Assembly (NCBI RefSeq): GCF_003073045.1
Contig: NC_037597.1
Span: 25,372,158 to 25,436,157, forward strand
Direction: 5' to 3'
Length of the DNA: 64,000 nucleotides
From: Pomacea canaliculata
Lineage: Eukaryota > Mollusca > Gastropoda > Architaenioglossa > Ampullariidae
Within the stretch, counting starts at the first letter, position 1; each line of letters starts with the position of its first letter. The position numbers were made by a program, and so were the translations under genes. The notes under the pieces are model-generated. The model had not been told where the DNA came from. It saw nothing but the letters and a program-made list of their open reading frames with translations, and did no database searches. Shown here one piece after another: positions 1 to 12,509 of the stretch.

Positions 1-310
1 TCACAAATTTGAACTTTGGTCGTAGTGAGTAGCTATTCATTCACATTAGTTTAGGATTAGTTTAGTGTATGATCTTTTAATGACAGTATTTTTGTTTTTT
101 CATTTTGTTGTTTGTTTGTTTGTTTTTTAATTTTTTTACTGCTTGTTTGTTTCACATGGATTTTTGTTTGCAGTTGCATTTGTTGTTCGTGTTTGTATTT
201 GCATGTTTTGATGTTTTTGCTTATCCTGATTTGGGAAGCTTTCTTGCAAAGACGTTTTCTTTTTTTTTTTAATCTTGCATCAATTTTATATTTACTTACT
301 TTATTTACAG

Positions 311-3300
311 AGTAGTGCGCACCTTACCGATTTTGATGTTTGAATACTTTCCGGCCGTCACTTACATGGAGCTGGTCTTCATTGCGAACAGCGACATCTT
401 CACCCGCGAGAACCTGCACCTCATGCAGAGATAGAGGATCGCGTGTACAACATCTCCGGCTTCACCAACTTCTGCCAACTCACGTGGGCCAGGACATGCG
501 TGAAGCCTACATCTGTGCTGCGTTTCTTCGACGGCACCTACAGTAACATCGACCACGACTCCTTGGACTCGAACTTCGACAACATCAGCGACGTTCTGCA
601 TGCAGCATACAGCAGGCCGGAGTCACGCCCCACCTTGCTGTACGCTCTGGAAAAAAATTACAAGCTTAACTCGACCTCGCTGCAAGCCAGCATGACCAGA
701 AGTAAAATACCTTTTGGGTTACCCACGAAAGGAGCGGACAGTTACGAGTCCGCCAGAGACCTGCTGGTCAGTTTCATGTCCGAGCACGTGCAGCCAGTGT
801 TAGACGAGTTTCGAGGTGACGAACGGCTGGAGTTACTGTACTACAATCCGTACCTTATGATCCACGAAGCGAGGAACCAGGCTTTCCAGGACATGAAACT
901 GGCTGGAGGCAGCCTCGCTTTCATTTTCCTGTACGTGCTGCTCCACACACGAAGCCTGTGGGTCACGTGTCTGGCGGTCTTTAGCATCGCCTGCAGTTTC
1001 CTGGAGACGAACCTCGTGTACCGCGTGGTGCTTAACTACCAGTACTTCGGCTTCTTTCACATCATCGCCATCTTCGTCATCCTTGGTATCGGAGTTGACG
1101 ATCTCTTTGTCTTCTGGGACTCCTGGCTCGCCGCCAGCCGGACGTCACTGTCCCACCCTTGCCCACCGTCTCAGCGAGGCTTACCGGAACTCGGCCACCT
1201 CCATGTTGGTGACGTCACTGACTACCATGCTGGCTTTTGCAGTGAACGGTCTGTCCCCGCTGCTGGCGACGAGTTCATTTGGAGTTTTCGCGGCAGTGCT
1301 GGTGGTCGTGGACTATATATCTGTAATAACCTTCTTCCCAACAGTAGTCGTGTTTTACCATCTTCATTTCGAACACATGACTCGTCGTTTCGTCGGCTTC
1401 TGTATCCCCCGAAGAAAAGAATCTGACAAAAATCAGATTGCCAATAGGACGTGCATAACTCAGGGATCCGATACCAAAGAGGAGGAGTGCATTAATGATC
1501 CGACCCACATATCGAATTCCTCTAGCGTTGCATATTTGCTTGAAATCCCCGAGAGCAAAGAACTCACAGGGGATGTAAATATCTCCAGAAGCGATGAATC
1601 TTTGCCAGAATCGTTAACGAAATCTGACATCGATGAAAAGAAAGTGTTTAAGACAATTTGTGCGGAAAGTTTCGCGAGACCTGTTCACGAGCAGAACTTG
1701 TGTGCTTCGTCCAGCCCCCAAACAACACAGAATGATGTTCGGGGCCTTGACCATCTTCCTGATACATCAGACAGAAATAATTCTTCTCATGGAAGGACAG
1801 TGGTCGAGAACACCACCACGGAAAAGAGTCCAACCCTGCTGGTGATATTTTTCAGTGTTTACTACTTCCGGTTTGTGACGCACAAAGTGATTCGTTGGGT
1901 TGTTTGGCGGTGTTTCTAGGTGTTTTGGTGACATTCTGCTTCTTCGCATCCAGGCTTCAGCGTGACAGTGAACAGGTCAGTGAGCAGCTGATGAGGTCCC
2001 CCAACCCCACCTCGCAAGTCCTATTATTTTCCATTAATTTCTGATGTATCAGTCATTGTTCTGTTTCTTTTCTCCTTTAAGGTAGTAATTATAGATACAC
2101 GATCTTATTAAATATAAGCTTTGTTTCACAGGGAGTAATAATACTCAAAATGATTACTGTAAAACTTACAAGTAAAGGAATATCTTAGTACCTTAGAAAT
2201 TGCTTGGTTTATTAATGAAAAATATTGTAGTACAGACTTTGCAGTTTGTACCCAAATAATAAACATTAACATTAACCCAAAACCTAATGCTACACAAACT
2301 CTAACCCACGGTGGCGGGGAGACCTCAGCAGCAATGTCGATAATCATTTTATTTATTTATTTTTGTAAATGCCGACATCTCTACTAGAGCCGACATGAAT
2401 AAGGGTATCTGCTACATGAGATGAAGGTCACATGCATAATTCTCTGAGATCGTCATTTGAACTGTTTTTAAGCAGCACCTGGACACCGGGGCTTTACAAG
2501 TCTACAAAACTTTGTATAGTTAGTGTCTAGAAAAAACTACCTCGTACCATCACGCCCACCTGTCAGGCAGAACTCTCGGGATGACAAAAAGCGGTAGGTG
2601 GGTGATGATTAGAAAGCTCGGCACCACAGACCTTCATTTACATGAAAGTCCGAGCTGGGCACTACGATTAGGGTGGTCTAGATGTTAGAAGTTGTGATTG
2701 CTGGAGTTTAAGACCAAAGAGCAAAACAAGACCAGAGGAAGGTGCTGCACACTTCCTGTCTGCATCAATATGCGATGGATTTGTCGCCTTCCATAAAGCC
2801 GGTTAGACGAGGGTTTGAAATTCCTTTACGTATAGATGCAGGTCAGCTCTGGTTGGCATGCAAAACTGTATCCTTGTGTGCATGATGCACGTATGCTATT
2901 AACAAACAGGTGAATGTATCCATTACAGTCTTCTAGTCCTTATCACACCACAATCAAGCCTGCTTGCGATGTGCGTGATGCACACCTGCTATTGACAAAC
3001 AGGTGAACGGATCCGTCATCGTCTTCTCATCTTTATCACGTCTCAATCCCGCTTGTTGTGGTATGTAGGTGGGAGGGCAAATGGAAAAACCGAAGTGGAT
3101 AAGCTTGCCACTGCTGCTATGTGGAAGGAAGGTTACACCTGATACACATTCAAATACGTGATACATGTTACTTTGTCACCTAAAATCGTTCTTTAAAGAT
3201 CGATTGACACTGTCACCTGACTTGTCGATTGACTGGTAAATGCTTTCGCTCCATGTGAGCTCACGAATGCAAACCTGATGAATCCTTAGACAGACCACAA

Positions 3301-6300
3301 TAATCAGAACTGGTAATATGTCAGCTTAGGCTTATTGTTTAAATTTTAAGTAAAGAAATGAGAGTTACGCCTACACGTATAATCATTTCAATATTTTTGC
3401 TGATAAATGTTAAATTTTTTAGGGGGGAAGAGGGCGTGGTATTTGTTTTTTCTTAGGGCGCAGCACATCCTTGCGCAGGTGTCATGTGCTCAGAAATCCC
3501 CCTTGTCTCAGAAATCAGCCTCTATAATGCACGTGCGTCATAGTAAGATACACTTAAATAGGACAGAGTCGCATCCTTTGCACACCTTAATCACATCTAG
3601 ACTTTGACAAAGGTGTCTTCCCCCCAAAAAAACTGCGCCCGAAAGCCCTTAATATTGTGCACGTGCACGATTTTAAATGTCAGCAACATATCACTTTCGA
3701 TATTGTGGAATGTTATAAAAGGCTTTGTTTAGTTTGTTTACTGTATTGTGTATCTTACTAGGATGGATGAGTATTACAGAGGCGGATGTCTAAGCCAAGT
3801 GTGATAACTGGACACATGACACTGGCCGTGCATGTACTCGCATGTTTCCTGTGACCACTAGTGGACGTTTCTTTCCTTTCCTCTAATTTGACTTAATTAT
3901 TATTATTCACTGAATATAAATTGCTATGAAAAAATATAGAAATTTAATGTCCTTCGAGTCCCGCCTGGGGCTACCTTGGCAAGGTTGAATCAAACGATTC
4001 CGAAGACCATATACGGATGCTTCCCACCCCTGCTCTAACCGAAACCCCAATGCTACCCTAGGGTTACTTGTTGAACTAATAAGTTAAAACCTACTAGTAC
4101 ACATGCAAGCTGTCAAGGACAAAGAAAACTGCATCCTTCGCACTTAAAGCTGTTCCCTTTACCCATCATTTAGAGTACTGTAACAGCTACACTGGACTGT
4201 ACCACACTGTAGCAGTTTCAACGAAAACAGTACCCTTTAAAGTACTGAATTTTGAACGGAGACAATGAAAAAACAAACTAAGGGAATGAGTGGCAGTTGG
4301 AAGTAGGAGATATGTAGGTGCACCGAGGACAGCCGATCTTTGCTGTGTTGGTGACTCGTATGCCACCGGACTCGAGTGAGTGCGTGCGTCTGTGCGTTCG
4401 TGCGTGTGTTAAGTATATTGAAATGTATTTGCGAAAAGAAAACCCACAGCGGCTGCTGACTGGTGCTGTCATCTGTACCCAGATTCAGTTTTTCAAAGAC
4501 AGTCATCACATCACCAGAGCTTCCCGTCTGCTCATCGACGGATTTTCTCAGGACGAAGTGGATAACAATGTTATGGTGTACCTCGCCTGGGGGCTCAAGG
4601 AGCGCAACCTCTCATCCTGTGAGTCCTCCCAGCTGGACTGCCTCGGCCACCCCGTGTACGACGACAGTTTTAACGCCAGCACGGAGGCTGCGCAACAGGC
4701 TTTTGTGGTATGCACAATTTTGACCTTTGACTCTGTGACCAACATTGTTTCGCCTCTTCTTATAGTTTTATCTTGATTTTAAAGATTTGTAGTAGTGATT
4801 GAAAATGACTTTCAGCATTTAATAAAGTGGGAACTTGCTTGTTTAATGATTTGAACCTACTATCAAAAAAAAAAATAGTGGTAGGTTCTATATAGTCGTG
4901 TCTGAGAGCGTGTAATGGTGAAGGAGGATTGAAAAGCAATTGGTGATGTTACATAGAGTATTAGCATTTAAGAAGCACTACAAGGAGATTTTACTGGGTT
5001 TTTTTTTTTTAAAGACAAGCATCATCAAAATAAAATCAACCATCTAAATATACCTTACCTTAATTTTATCTGGCGTGTTTCCATATGATGTTTGCACGCA
5101 GCTGATTCCTAATTTTCCACAGAACCTGTGCCAAAAATTGAAAAATATTACCAACGACGAAGCTGAGAAACTTGGCCATCATGAGGAACCACACAACAGG
5201 GGAGTTAATTATTGCTTGCTTCACAACGAACTTGGAGAAATTCTTCAAGGTATCTCAGACTACCGTTTTCACCCTTTTTGTGTGGGTGGGAGAGGTGGGG
5301 ATGGTAGTTGTTGTTTATTAGACACGTAGACATGTTTCACACACTCGTGTACTTTTCCCATACATAGATGATGAGTCTAATGGCCTTCATCTCCTGTCCA
5401 AACACTAGGCTTACCGCAAATTCCACACGTTAATTAGGCCTTCTCAAAAATATTGTGTTGAGAAGGGAGATTATTACCTTCATGCAAACCAGCAAGGAGC
5501 TATTTGTCGCCCCTTGTCCATGAAACGATCGCACGTGCAGTCATCCATCCGACAAGTTGCATAGTTTCGATTCGTTATTTCTGAGTGACATCAAGCACCA
5601 GAGTCATCTCCACAGAAATTCTGACCATGAAGTGTTAGAAAATATAACAGATAAAAAGATCAAGGTTCCGGAGTGTAGTGGACACAAGGGCAGTGAACTG
5701 TAACGGGATCGCTGTGTCTCAACAACGCACGTGGAATGCAACGCCCAATGCTCTCCCTTTGCTCTCTCTAGTAGGCTCTGATAAATATGGGGAGGGATGG
5801 AGAAACTTTGCGGTAACTGTCCCTTGCAAGCTTCGCTAGACCCGCTAATTTTCTTTAACTAACTACACTAAGCACCAGGCTTCCTAGAGCAATGGCTTCT
5901 ATAATTATAAAGACAGGCAATTTGGGGAGGGGGTGAAGGTTCTCCTGTACACTATGCATGGCCACTAATGACATAGTTTTTGGTAACTGTAAGAGCATGA
6001 ATGTGGAACCTCAGTCACCAATTTATCCGTTCAGTTATCTGTGGCACTAATATTACACTTACTGATTACGTAGGTATTCTGTTTTTTGGAAGCCGTTAAT
6101 TTTATACCTAATTTGCTTTCTTTTTTTGGCAAGACTGATTCGAAAACATTTGGACTGGACGTGGCTTTGCCCTGGAACAGAAATAAGACCTTGACATTTA
6201 TGAAGAGACTAAGTCTCTACTATGATGCCTCTGCCTTTGAAACCTCGTCGTTTAGCGAGTATCTTGAAGTGAGTTCGATATCTTCATTTGTTTAACCTAT

Positions 6301-9300
6301 CTTGTAGGCCTTACCACCATGCTATTGTCGACAATCTCAAATAATAACAAACAGGAAAAGATGAGTGTTTAACCTTGGTTCAGTGATGAAGTTACGATTG
6401 TCAGATGAATCTAGTCTACTTTTACAATTTTCAGCCATTTGACTGATAATCAAATTCTTGGCTCGAAATGAAACATGCCGCTTGCACGGTCATGGTAACA
6501 TTTGCAGACATATTCATCAGCATCTGTGATAACGAACGCACTTATCTTTAACATTCATCGATATCTTAAGTCTGAAATGTTTCATACAGCATGTCAGTCA
6601 GTCTGTACGCTCACATTTGCAGTCACGTGATTTTTATGTATCTTGAAGCTAAAGGATAAAACGTATTCAGTATTTTAGCCCATTTTAAACAGTCTTTTTC
6701 ATCTCTTATTTTATTTCTCTTTGAGTTATGCATAAAATACATAATAACTTTGAAACAAGAATATTTTCTGAAGGTGCCTATTTAGTTGTTTGTGTCTACA
6801 GATCCCCGTGAACTATTGGCTGTTTGACTCCTTCAGGAAGAGCCTTACCCAGACTGGAACAAATTTAATCCCCTCATCGGTGAAAAATACTCCCAATCAT
6901 CCACCAGGATTCTAACCAAATCCAGTGAGTCTCAAGATTTCCTCTAATCACACTTACCAGAACTAGAATATTTTTTTCACAGCTCATTCGACAATTTCCT
7001 TCTGTATTCTCCATGCTGTACTCAGAAGTAGCTTATGTCAACAAACTCTAGAATATTCCCGAGTACATTGAAGCCCACCAAAAAATAAATCAATGCCAAC
7101 GAACATAAATTTTCCATATTAAAAAATAATCTTACTATACCTGATCTTCGACAATACTTGGTGAGTGTGAATCTTTCTTGTTTTAAACGAGCGTAGGTAA
7201 CTTCATGCAAAGTTGAAAAGCGAAGCAGACGACTCTGCGTCACGAAGTTCGAACAATACGCATGCGCGTGACCTTTGTGAAGGTCGTCCAATCAAGAAGC
7301 GTTTGGGTCGCAATGCCTTGTGTAGTCTTACTTTAATTGTCTGCAATGAATACTGATTAACATGTACAACGCACGAGACCCCTGATTTCAAACTCGAAAT
7401 TTCGATGTCTCATTTACGATTAATTGCTTCAGAGAACGTGCTTTCCAGTCGCGAGGTGAACTAAGTATTTTAATCGAAAGTCCAACCCATTCTAAACGGA
7501 ACAGTACTTCTATAAACTGCAAACTAGCGCAACATATTCTCTCAATATAAACAGCAACAAAATCAGTGGACATGTTTTTATTATGCATTAAATGAATGTC
7601 ATTAGCAAACTTATAATACTTATTCTTACAGTGATATCTATAATACGGTCGAGAACCAAATTGTTCGAGAACCGAAGCAATTAATGGAAACTTGTTGCCT
7701 AATGTGTGTAGAAAAACACGAGACAAGAAATAACGTACTGTACAGTACAGTACAGTAAAATTTCCTGTATGTACCAAATATCGGGGATGGTTATGTCACT
7801 GATGACGCAAGCAGCCGAGTGAACGCCATTCGGCTCAACTCGGCTCATCTCGGACGTTCGGATGTTCGAGTTCCAAATATTTGTTCGAGACAAAATTTTC
7901 TCGAATTTCCTGTCGAATACCGATTTGGTCGAAAGTCAAGGCGTTCGAGAACCGAGGTATCACTGTAATGCTCAACGGAACGTACAGATTTTATTCTGAT
8001 ATTTCTTTTTCTTTGTTGCAGCTATCACAACAGCAAACACAATAAAGTATTTAGCTGTCGCTGTGACTACAAACTTGAAGTTGGAAACTCTGGCTTACAC
8101 TAAACACTTGCCGGTGCTTGAGAACTGGGAACGGTTTATGGAAGATCAGGTGATTTATTGACGATTTAAACATTTGAATACATCATTTGCATCCTGTACA
8201 ACAGCTCTGCTAGAGCAATAGAGGTAGTCTTTCAAATAATATTCATCGAAGTCAGAGAGTGATGACAGCCATGAATTTTACCCACTTTTTTTGGCAGATG
8301 TCAGGCATGCCACAAGAGCTGCAAGGAGGTTTCCAGACGACCACTTACGCTTGGCATTGGCTGCACGTTCAGAAGGTGAAATCTGCTTCTTATTAAGCTT
8401 AAATAATCTTGCTGAATGTGAAGGGTATACATCAAATAGTATCCAGCAGGGCGCTGGCTGCTTTGCCGTGTTTTATATATATGTATATAGCCTTGGGGGC
8501 TGGTTTGATGAAGAAGTCGCAAGGACACCACAAAAAAATTCCCTGAATAATAATAATGTTTATTTTAGAGCGCCTTATCCGACCAACAGCGGAGTGCTCA
8601 AAGCGTTTACACACATGAGAAGTCTCCCGAGCATACACAATTAAGGGGACACAATTTGAGTTATAAGTAGTTTGTTGTTTTTGTCTCCCATTCACTTAGT
8701 CACGTTCTTGACGCTCTCGTCCCCTTAAGTTCTTTCTCGTGCTTTCAAAGATGCCATCATCTCGATACTCGGTCGACTTTGCTGATATCCTGAAAAGAGT
8801 CCTCCACCCTAGCTCTAGCTTTACGAGATTCGACTGTGTTGCGCCTACGTTTCCTCTTAACTAAGTTTCGTTCTAATTAAAACTAGCATTGGGTGAAACA
8901 GGTGTGCACATTTGTATTTTCTTGTTCTTCATCAGGCTTTAGCTGACAACGCCATATTTGGCCTCGTTCTGGGAGTGTCCCTGTCATTTCCGGTCCTGGT
9001 CCTAGCCACGTGCAACATCCTCAACGGCCTGCTTGCTACTTTTGTCATCGGTTCTGTCACGTTTTGCGTCGTTGGCATTATTCCTCTGGCGGGTTGGTCC
9101 ATGGGGGTCAGTATGAAATTTCTAGCCCCTTCCTCTGTCACTTTTTCTCTCTCTCTCTCTCGCTCTCCCTCTATATGTTTATATATATAGTATTTTGTGT
9201 ATCATGTGCATGTCTGTGTACGCGTGGTGTTTGTCGGTATGTGTGTATATATATATATAATGTACATGTATACATAATGTGTGTGTTTGTATAATTCGTG

Positions 9301-10311
9301 TGTCGGGGTGGTGCAAGGGTTTCAGATTCCACATCAAGCTGTGCACGAGTGAAAAGCATGCAAGTGAAAAGCTCGTGCTCATTTACCCACTAAACAACCC
9401 AGCGTTTGTGCGCTCGACCTCATTTCGAATTCTCTCCATAAAGGAGAAAGTTTATTACTTTTTTATTAGGTGCTGGTGTCCTTAAACCTGTGTCTGGTGG
9501 CGGGGCTGGCTGTGGATTATGTTGTGCATCTGGCAGAAGGCTACCACATGTCTAAGGCAAGTGACCGGCATGGCCGCCTGAGAGACGCGCTAGGAAGTAT
9601 GGGATCGTCTGTGTTGTCGGGAGCCTGCTCCACGCTGGGCGCATCCTTGTTCATGCTGTTTGCTCAGATCCAGTTTTTCTTCCAAGTAAGGGTTCTTTCG
9701 GTGCCATAGCCTGTCTAATGAGTAAAGCTTATTTATTGCCTTTTTTCTTGTTAATTCTTTATTTATTTCTTTTGTCGTTTGTTTGTTCTTCTACATCCTG
9801 TTTTTTTAATAAGACAATATTTGCATGACACTGTCATTTATTTATAGCTCTAGAACATGCAATTAATGACTTCGCAATTACTAAGTCAAACACAATAAAT
9901 ACAATACAATACAACTTTATTCATCTACAAGGGCAATTCAAGATAGTGCTCGTACTAGATAATACAGTATTTCGCAAGACTGTAAGGACTTGGTTTTACT
10001 GAAACATAATTTGACACATTTTTAAGCAATTAAAATGTACATTGAATAGTAAATTTATATTGTTGCTTCTTATTGATTTCAAACTATGTTTTATAATCTT
10101 TTTTCAGTTTGGAGTCTTCATGTTTTGCACAATTGGTTTCTCTTTGATCTTCTCCTTGGGCCTGTACACTACGCTTATGGGAGTCATGGGGCCTCAGGGT
10201 GACATGGCAGATATCCGGGCTCTTTTGTCAAGCTGCTGGACCCGGATGACGAGGAAGAGTAAAAGTGTGTCTCTCTCGGCATCGCCTGCAGGGTCTGCTC
10301 CCTTGGAATAA
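311..10311 (+). CDS. Dispatched/Patched-like RND transporter, copy 1 (5' partial, five apparent frameshifts)
   Basis: Membrane protein of the RND superfamily, Patched/Dispatched branch; such proteins export or move lipidated ligands or sterols. Exons, aligned to copies 2 and 3: 311-1975, 4483-4707, 5123-5249, 6134-6268, 6802-6924, 8022-8149, 8298-8375, 8936-9106, 9470-9685, 10108-10311 (stop TAA). All have GT-AG borders. The first two exons (N-terminus and TM1) lie upstream of the window. TM2-TM6 form a sterol-sensing-domain-like block with GIGVDD at about 1085-1102 (TM4). TM10 has GLAVDY at about 9500-9520, so the ion-relay aspartates are kept. The reading frame breaks near 425-432, 1131-1142, 1899-1906, 5171-5176 and 6833-6842, each explained by one missing or extra base; the first two offset each other. 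The last five exons are clean. A polyadenylation signal AATAAA is at 10546. It is either a decaying paralogue or a good gene with base-call errors; splice sites and motifs being intact favours recent decay or error. Confidence 0.82.
1976..4482 (+). other. large intron of copy 1
   Basis: Bounded by the GTCAGT donor and CCCAG acceptor. AT-rich; no coding frame with conserved composition and no transposon ends recognised. Confidence 0.7.
7629..7965. mobile_element. TA-flanked MITE (Tc1/mariner-pogo-like ends)
   Basis: A 337-bp segment in an intron of copy 1, beginning CAGTGATATCT and ending AGGTATCACTG, each flanked by TA (7627-7628; 7966-7967). The motif GTTCGAGAACCGA occurs near both ends (about 7658 and 7943). 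TA target sites with CAGTGATA-type ends fit Tc1/mariner-superfamily MITEs related to pogo/Tigger. Non-coding. Confidence 0.65.
8545..8615 (+). repeat. interspersed 'GCTCAAAGCG' repeat, copy A
   Basis: An AATAATAAT run, then GTTTATTTTAGAGCGCC and GTGCTCAAAGCGTTTAC. The same order of motifs is found at 39973-40047, so it is a dispersed repeat rather than part of the gene. It lies in a copy 1 intron. Confidence 0.6.
9895..9955 (+). repeat. ACAAT-run retroposon-like tail
   Basis: Three to four ATACA units followed by CAACTTTATTCATC, a tail-like pattern of short interspersed elements. The rest of the element is not recognised. Confidence 0.3.
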
Positions 10312-10959
10312 AGTTTCAGCATTATCTTTAAGAACGCTCTCCTCGAGGTCGAAGAATCCCATGCCACTAAAAAATCGGAGAGAGAGATAGGCAGAAGACA
10401 GACAGAAAGACACGCAAAGACGGATGAACTGAGAAAAAGACAATAAGCCTAGGAACACAAAGAGAAACATTTTGTCTATATCTGGAAATTCGTGCTTCGT
10501 CAACCAGCTCTCGATTTAGCATGTTGAAATGCCACCGTTATTGAAAATAAATTATTATTTAAACTTCTGATTGTTAAAGCACACGGGTATTCACGTTAAG
10601 AAACACGAAAAGAATACCAATTGTCAGAAGGTGCTGTTAAATCTTTACCAAGCTCCATCCCCGTCACAATCTGACATTACCATTTAGTCGACAGTCTTTT
10701 GTCTTATGGTTATAATGACTAGTTTGAAGTGTCTACAATGAATGAAGTGTCTACAATGTTCTTTGGGGTTTTTTTCTTTGTCACTACCCTTCCCACTTCT
10801 CTCTCTTTCCCACTCACCTGCGCTCTTTCACAGCCATCTTTTCTGTTGTCTTCTCGAACTATTTGTCTCACGCTCTCCGACATTCTCCTTAACTTTTTTT
10901 ATTCACCAAGCTTATCTCTTTCTGTCTTTCAGTCTGCCAGTGTCACCACTCATTCACTC

Positions 10960-11190
10960 AGAGACGCGTGTGCACACACGCATACTCTCACACACTCTCA
11001 CACAAGCACACTCTCACAAACTCTCTGTGTCTCTCTCACTCTCACGCACTCTTTCTCTCTCACACATACACTTACACTCTCTCACGCACACTCACACTCA
11101 CATTCTCTCTCTCTCTCACCACACTCTCACATTCTCACACACCCACTCTCTCTCTCTCTCTCTCTCAAACACACATACACACGCACGCGC
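10960..11190. repeat. (CTCACA)n/(CT)n low-complexity tract
   Basis: About 230 bp of alternating CTCTCT and CACACA. It produces long open frames in three phases made only of H, S, T and L; these are artefacts of composition. Confidence 0.9.
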
Positions 11191-11938
11191 TCGCGGTCAG
11201 AAGGACACACCTGCGTCAAAATGTGAACTCTGACGTAAGACTAAACTGCGTCATGGACGTGACGTATGAAGCAGACGTGAGCATCTATTTCTGTCTACTG
11301 CCAGCAGCCACACAGAACCATCGTCATTCTCCACTGCCATGGCGTCTGTGTGCTGTTCCTGAATGTTTCTCTACCAACGATACCTTTATTTGTCGACGAC
11401 ATCGGGATTATCAGCTTCTGGAGGTATGAAGATTAAATGTCTGTCAGCTTTGACTAGGAAAATAGAGTTAATTTCTCCACTATGCTATAGCCAGTAATCT
11501 TTCTGTTGAGCACCGCATAAAACAATACACGGAAATAAAAAAATTTGGTAAAGAAATTTGAACACATCTGTGCGGTAAATTTATAGAACAATTAAACTGA
11601 AGGCAGCATAGTGCATAAAGACAAATAAGAACCAATCAGAATGCACTTCACATCTGTTGACAAAGTTATTTAACGAAGAAACTGAATGAAAGTGTTTATA
11701 AGGGCTACTAGTTTCACGTTTTACGCAACAACAGGATTTAGAAGTATGGGGATTGAGGTATAAGAATAGATATATCACATGGATATATCACAAACTCTCT
11801 TTGCCTTCTTGTTCTGTCTTACGGTTTTACTTCAAGAGCAGACTTTTTTGGGGGTAAGCATACATTCGTTTTTCCTTGAAAACAACGTGTATTCCGTTGG
11901 TCTACCGTTAAATACCGTTAAGCGCTAAGAGCATACTC

Positions 11939-12327
11939 TAGGGTTGTCCTTGGGACATATTTTCTATCCCATCCCATCCCATGGCAATTTATGCCTGTCC
12001 CATCCCATCACATGGCAATTTATGCCTGTCCCATCCCATCCCATGGCAATTTATGCCTGTCCCATCCCGTCCCATCCCATGGGACGTTTCCCATGGTAAT
12101 AACATTCCTATGGACAACACTGCGCATTGCACACATGTTAACAAAGTCATGGCATAATGAAACTGGAATAAAAAAAGTATTTTTCCTGTGCTTAAAAAGT
12201 CTGACAATGCAAATTTCAGCGTAAATTTATTTTACAATATCAAGTATCGACTACCATGGGAAATACAAATGTGTGCTGTCCCATCCCATCCCATCCCATG
12301 GGATTCCCATTCCTATGGACAACACTG
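11939..12327. mobile_element. hAT-type MITE with 8-bp target duplication and internal CCCAT minisatellite
   Basis: Bounded by a perfect 8-bp direct repeat GCATACTC (11931-11938 and 12328-12335). Terminal inverted repeats are TAGGGTTGTCCTTGGGA on the left and CAGTGTTGTCCATAGGA on the right (reverse complement), 13 of 17 matching. CAGTGTTG-type ends and 8-bp duplications are hallmarks of hAT elements. No transposase is encoded. The interior has three to four imperfect units of a CCCATCCCATGGCAATTTAT-type minisatellite (11965-12080) and a second CCCAT block (12276-12305). A second copy of the right end (CCTATGGACAACACTG) occurs internally at about 12109-12124, suggesting nesting or duplication. 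Confidence 0.88.
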
Positions 12328-12509
12328 GCATACTCCTTAGGAGTGTGCGTATGAGCTTTACAAATTTTTCATTATTATTATTATTAAAAAATACAGCTTC
12401 CCATTCTGCGTGCACAGACACACAGATAAACAAACAGGAATCACCACTAGACTGACGCGGGAAGTGCAACCCGTGAAGCTCACATTCAAGTCTTAAGCTC
12501 GAAAACAAT

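Larger units (their letters stand above)
10312..12509. other. intergenic spacer between copies 1 and 2
   Basis: Holds the copy 1 poly(A) signal (10546), the CT/CA tract (10960-11190) and the hAT MITE (11939-12327). Nothing coding is supported. Confidence 0.75.

Noticed and set aside
4318-4482. Upstream in-frame extension before the copy 1 exon at 4483
   Set aside because: Both other paralogues begin this exon at the equivalent of 4483 after an AG acceptor; the extension is intron sequence open by chance.
10729-11429. Three overlapping open frames of 150-165 codons
   Set aside because: They come from a CT/CA simple repeat; the peptides are only His, Ser, Thr and Leu runs and several frames are open at once.
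11965-12080. Regularly spaced repeats that might suggest a CRISPR-like array
   Set aside because: Units are contiguous imperfect minisatellite copies without unique spacers and lie inside a hAT MITE in a eukaryotic genome.
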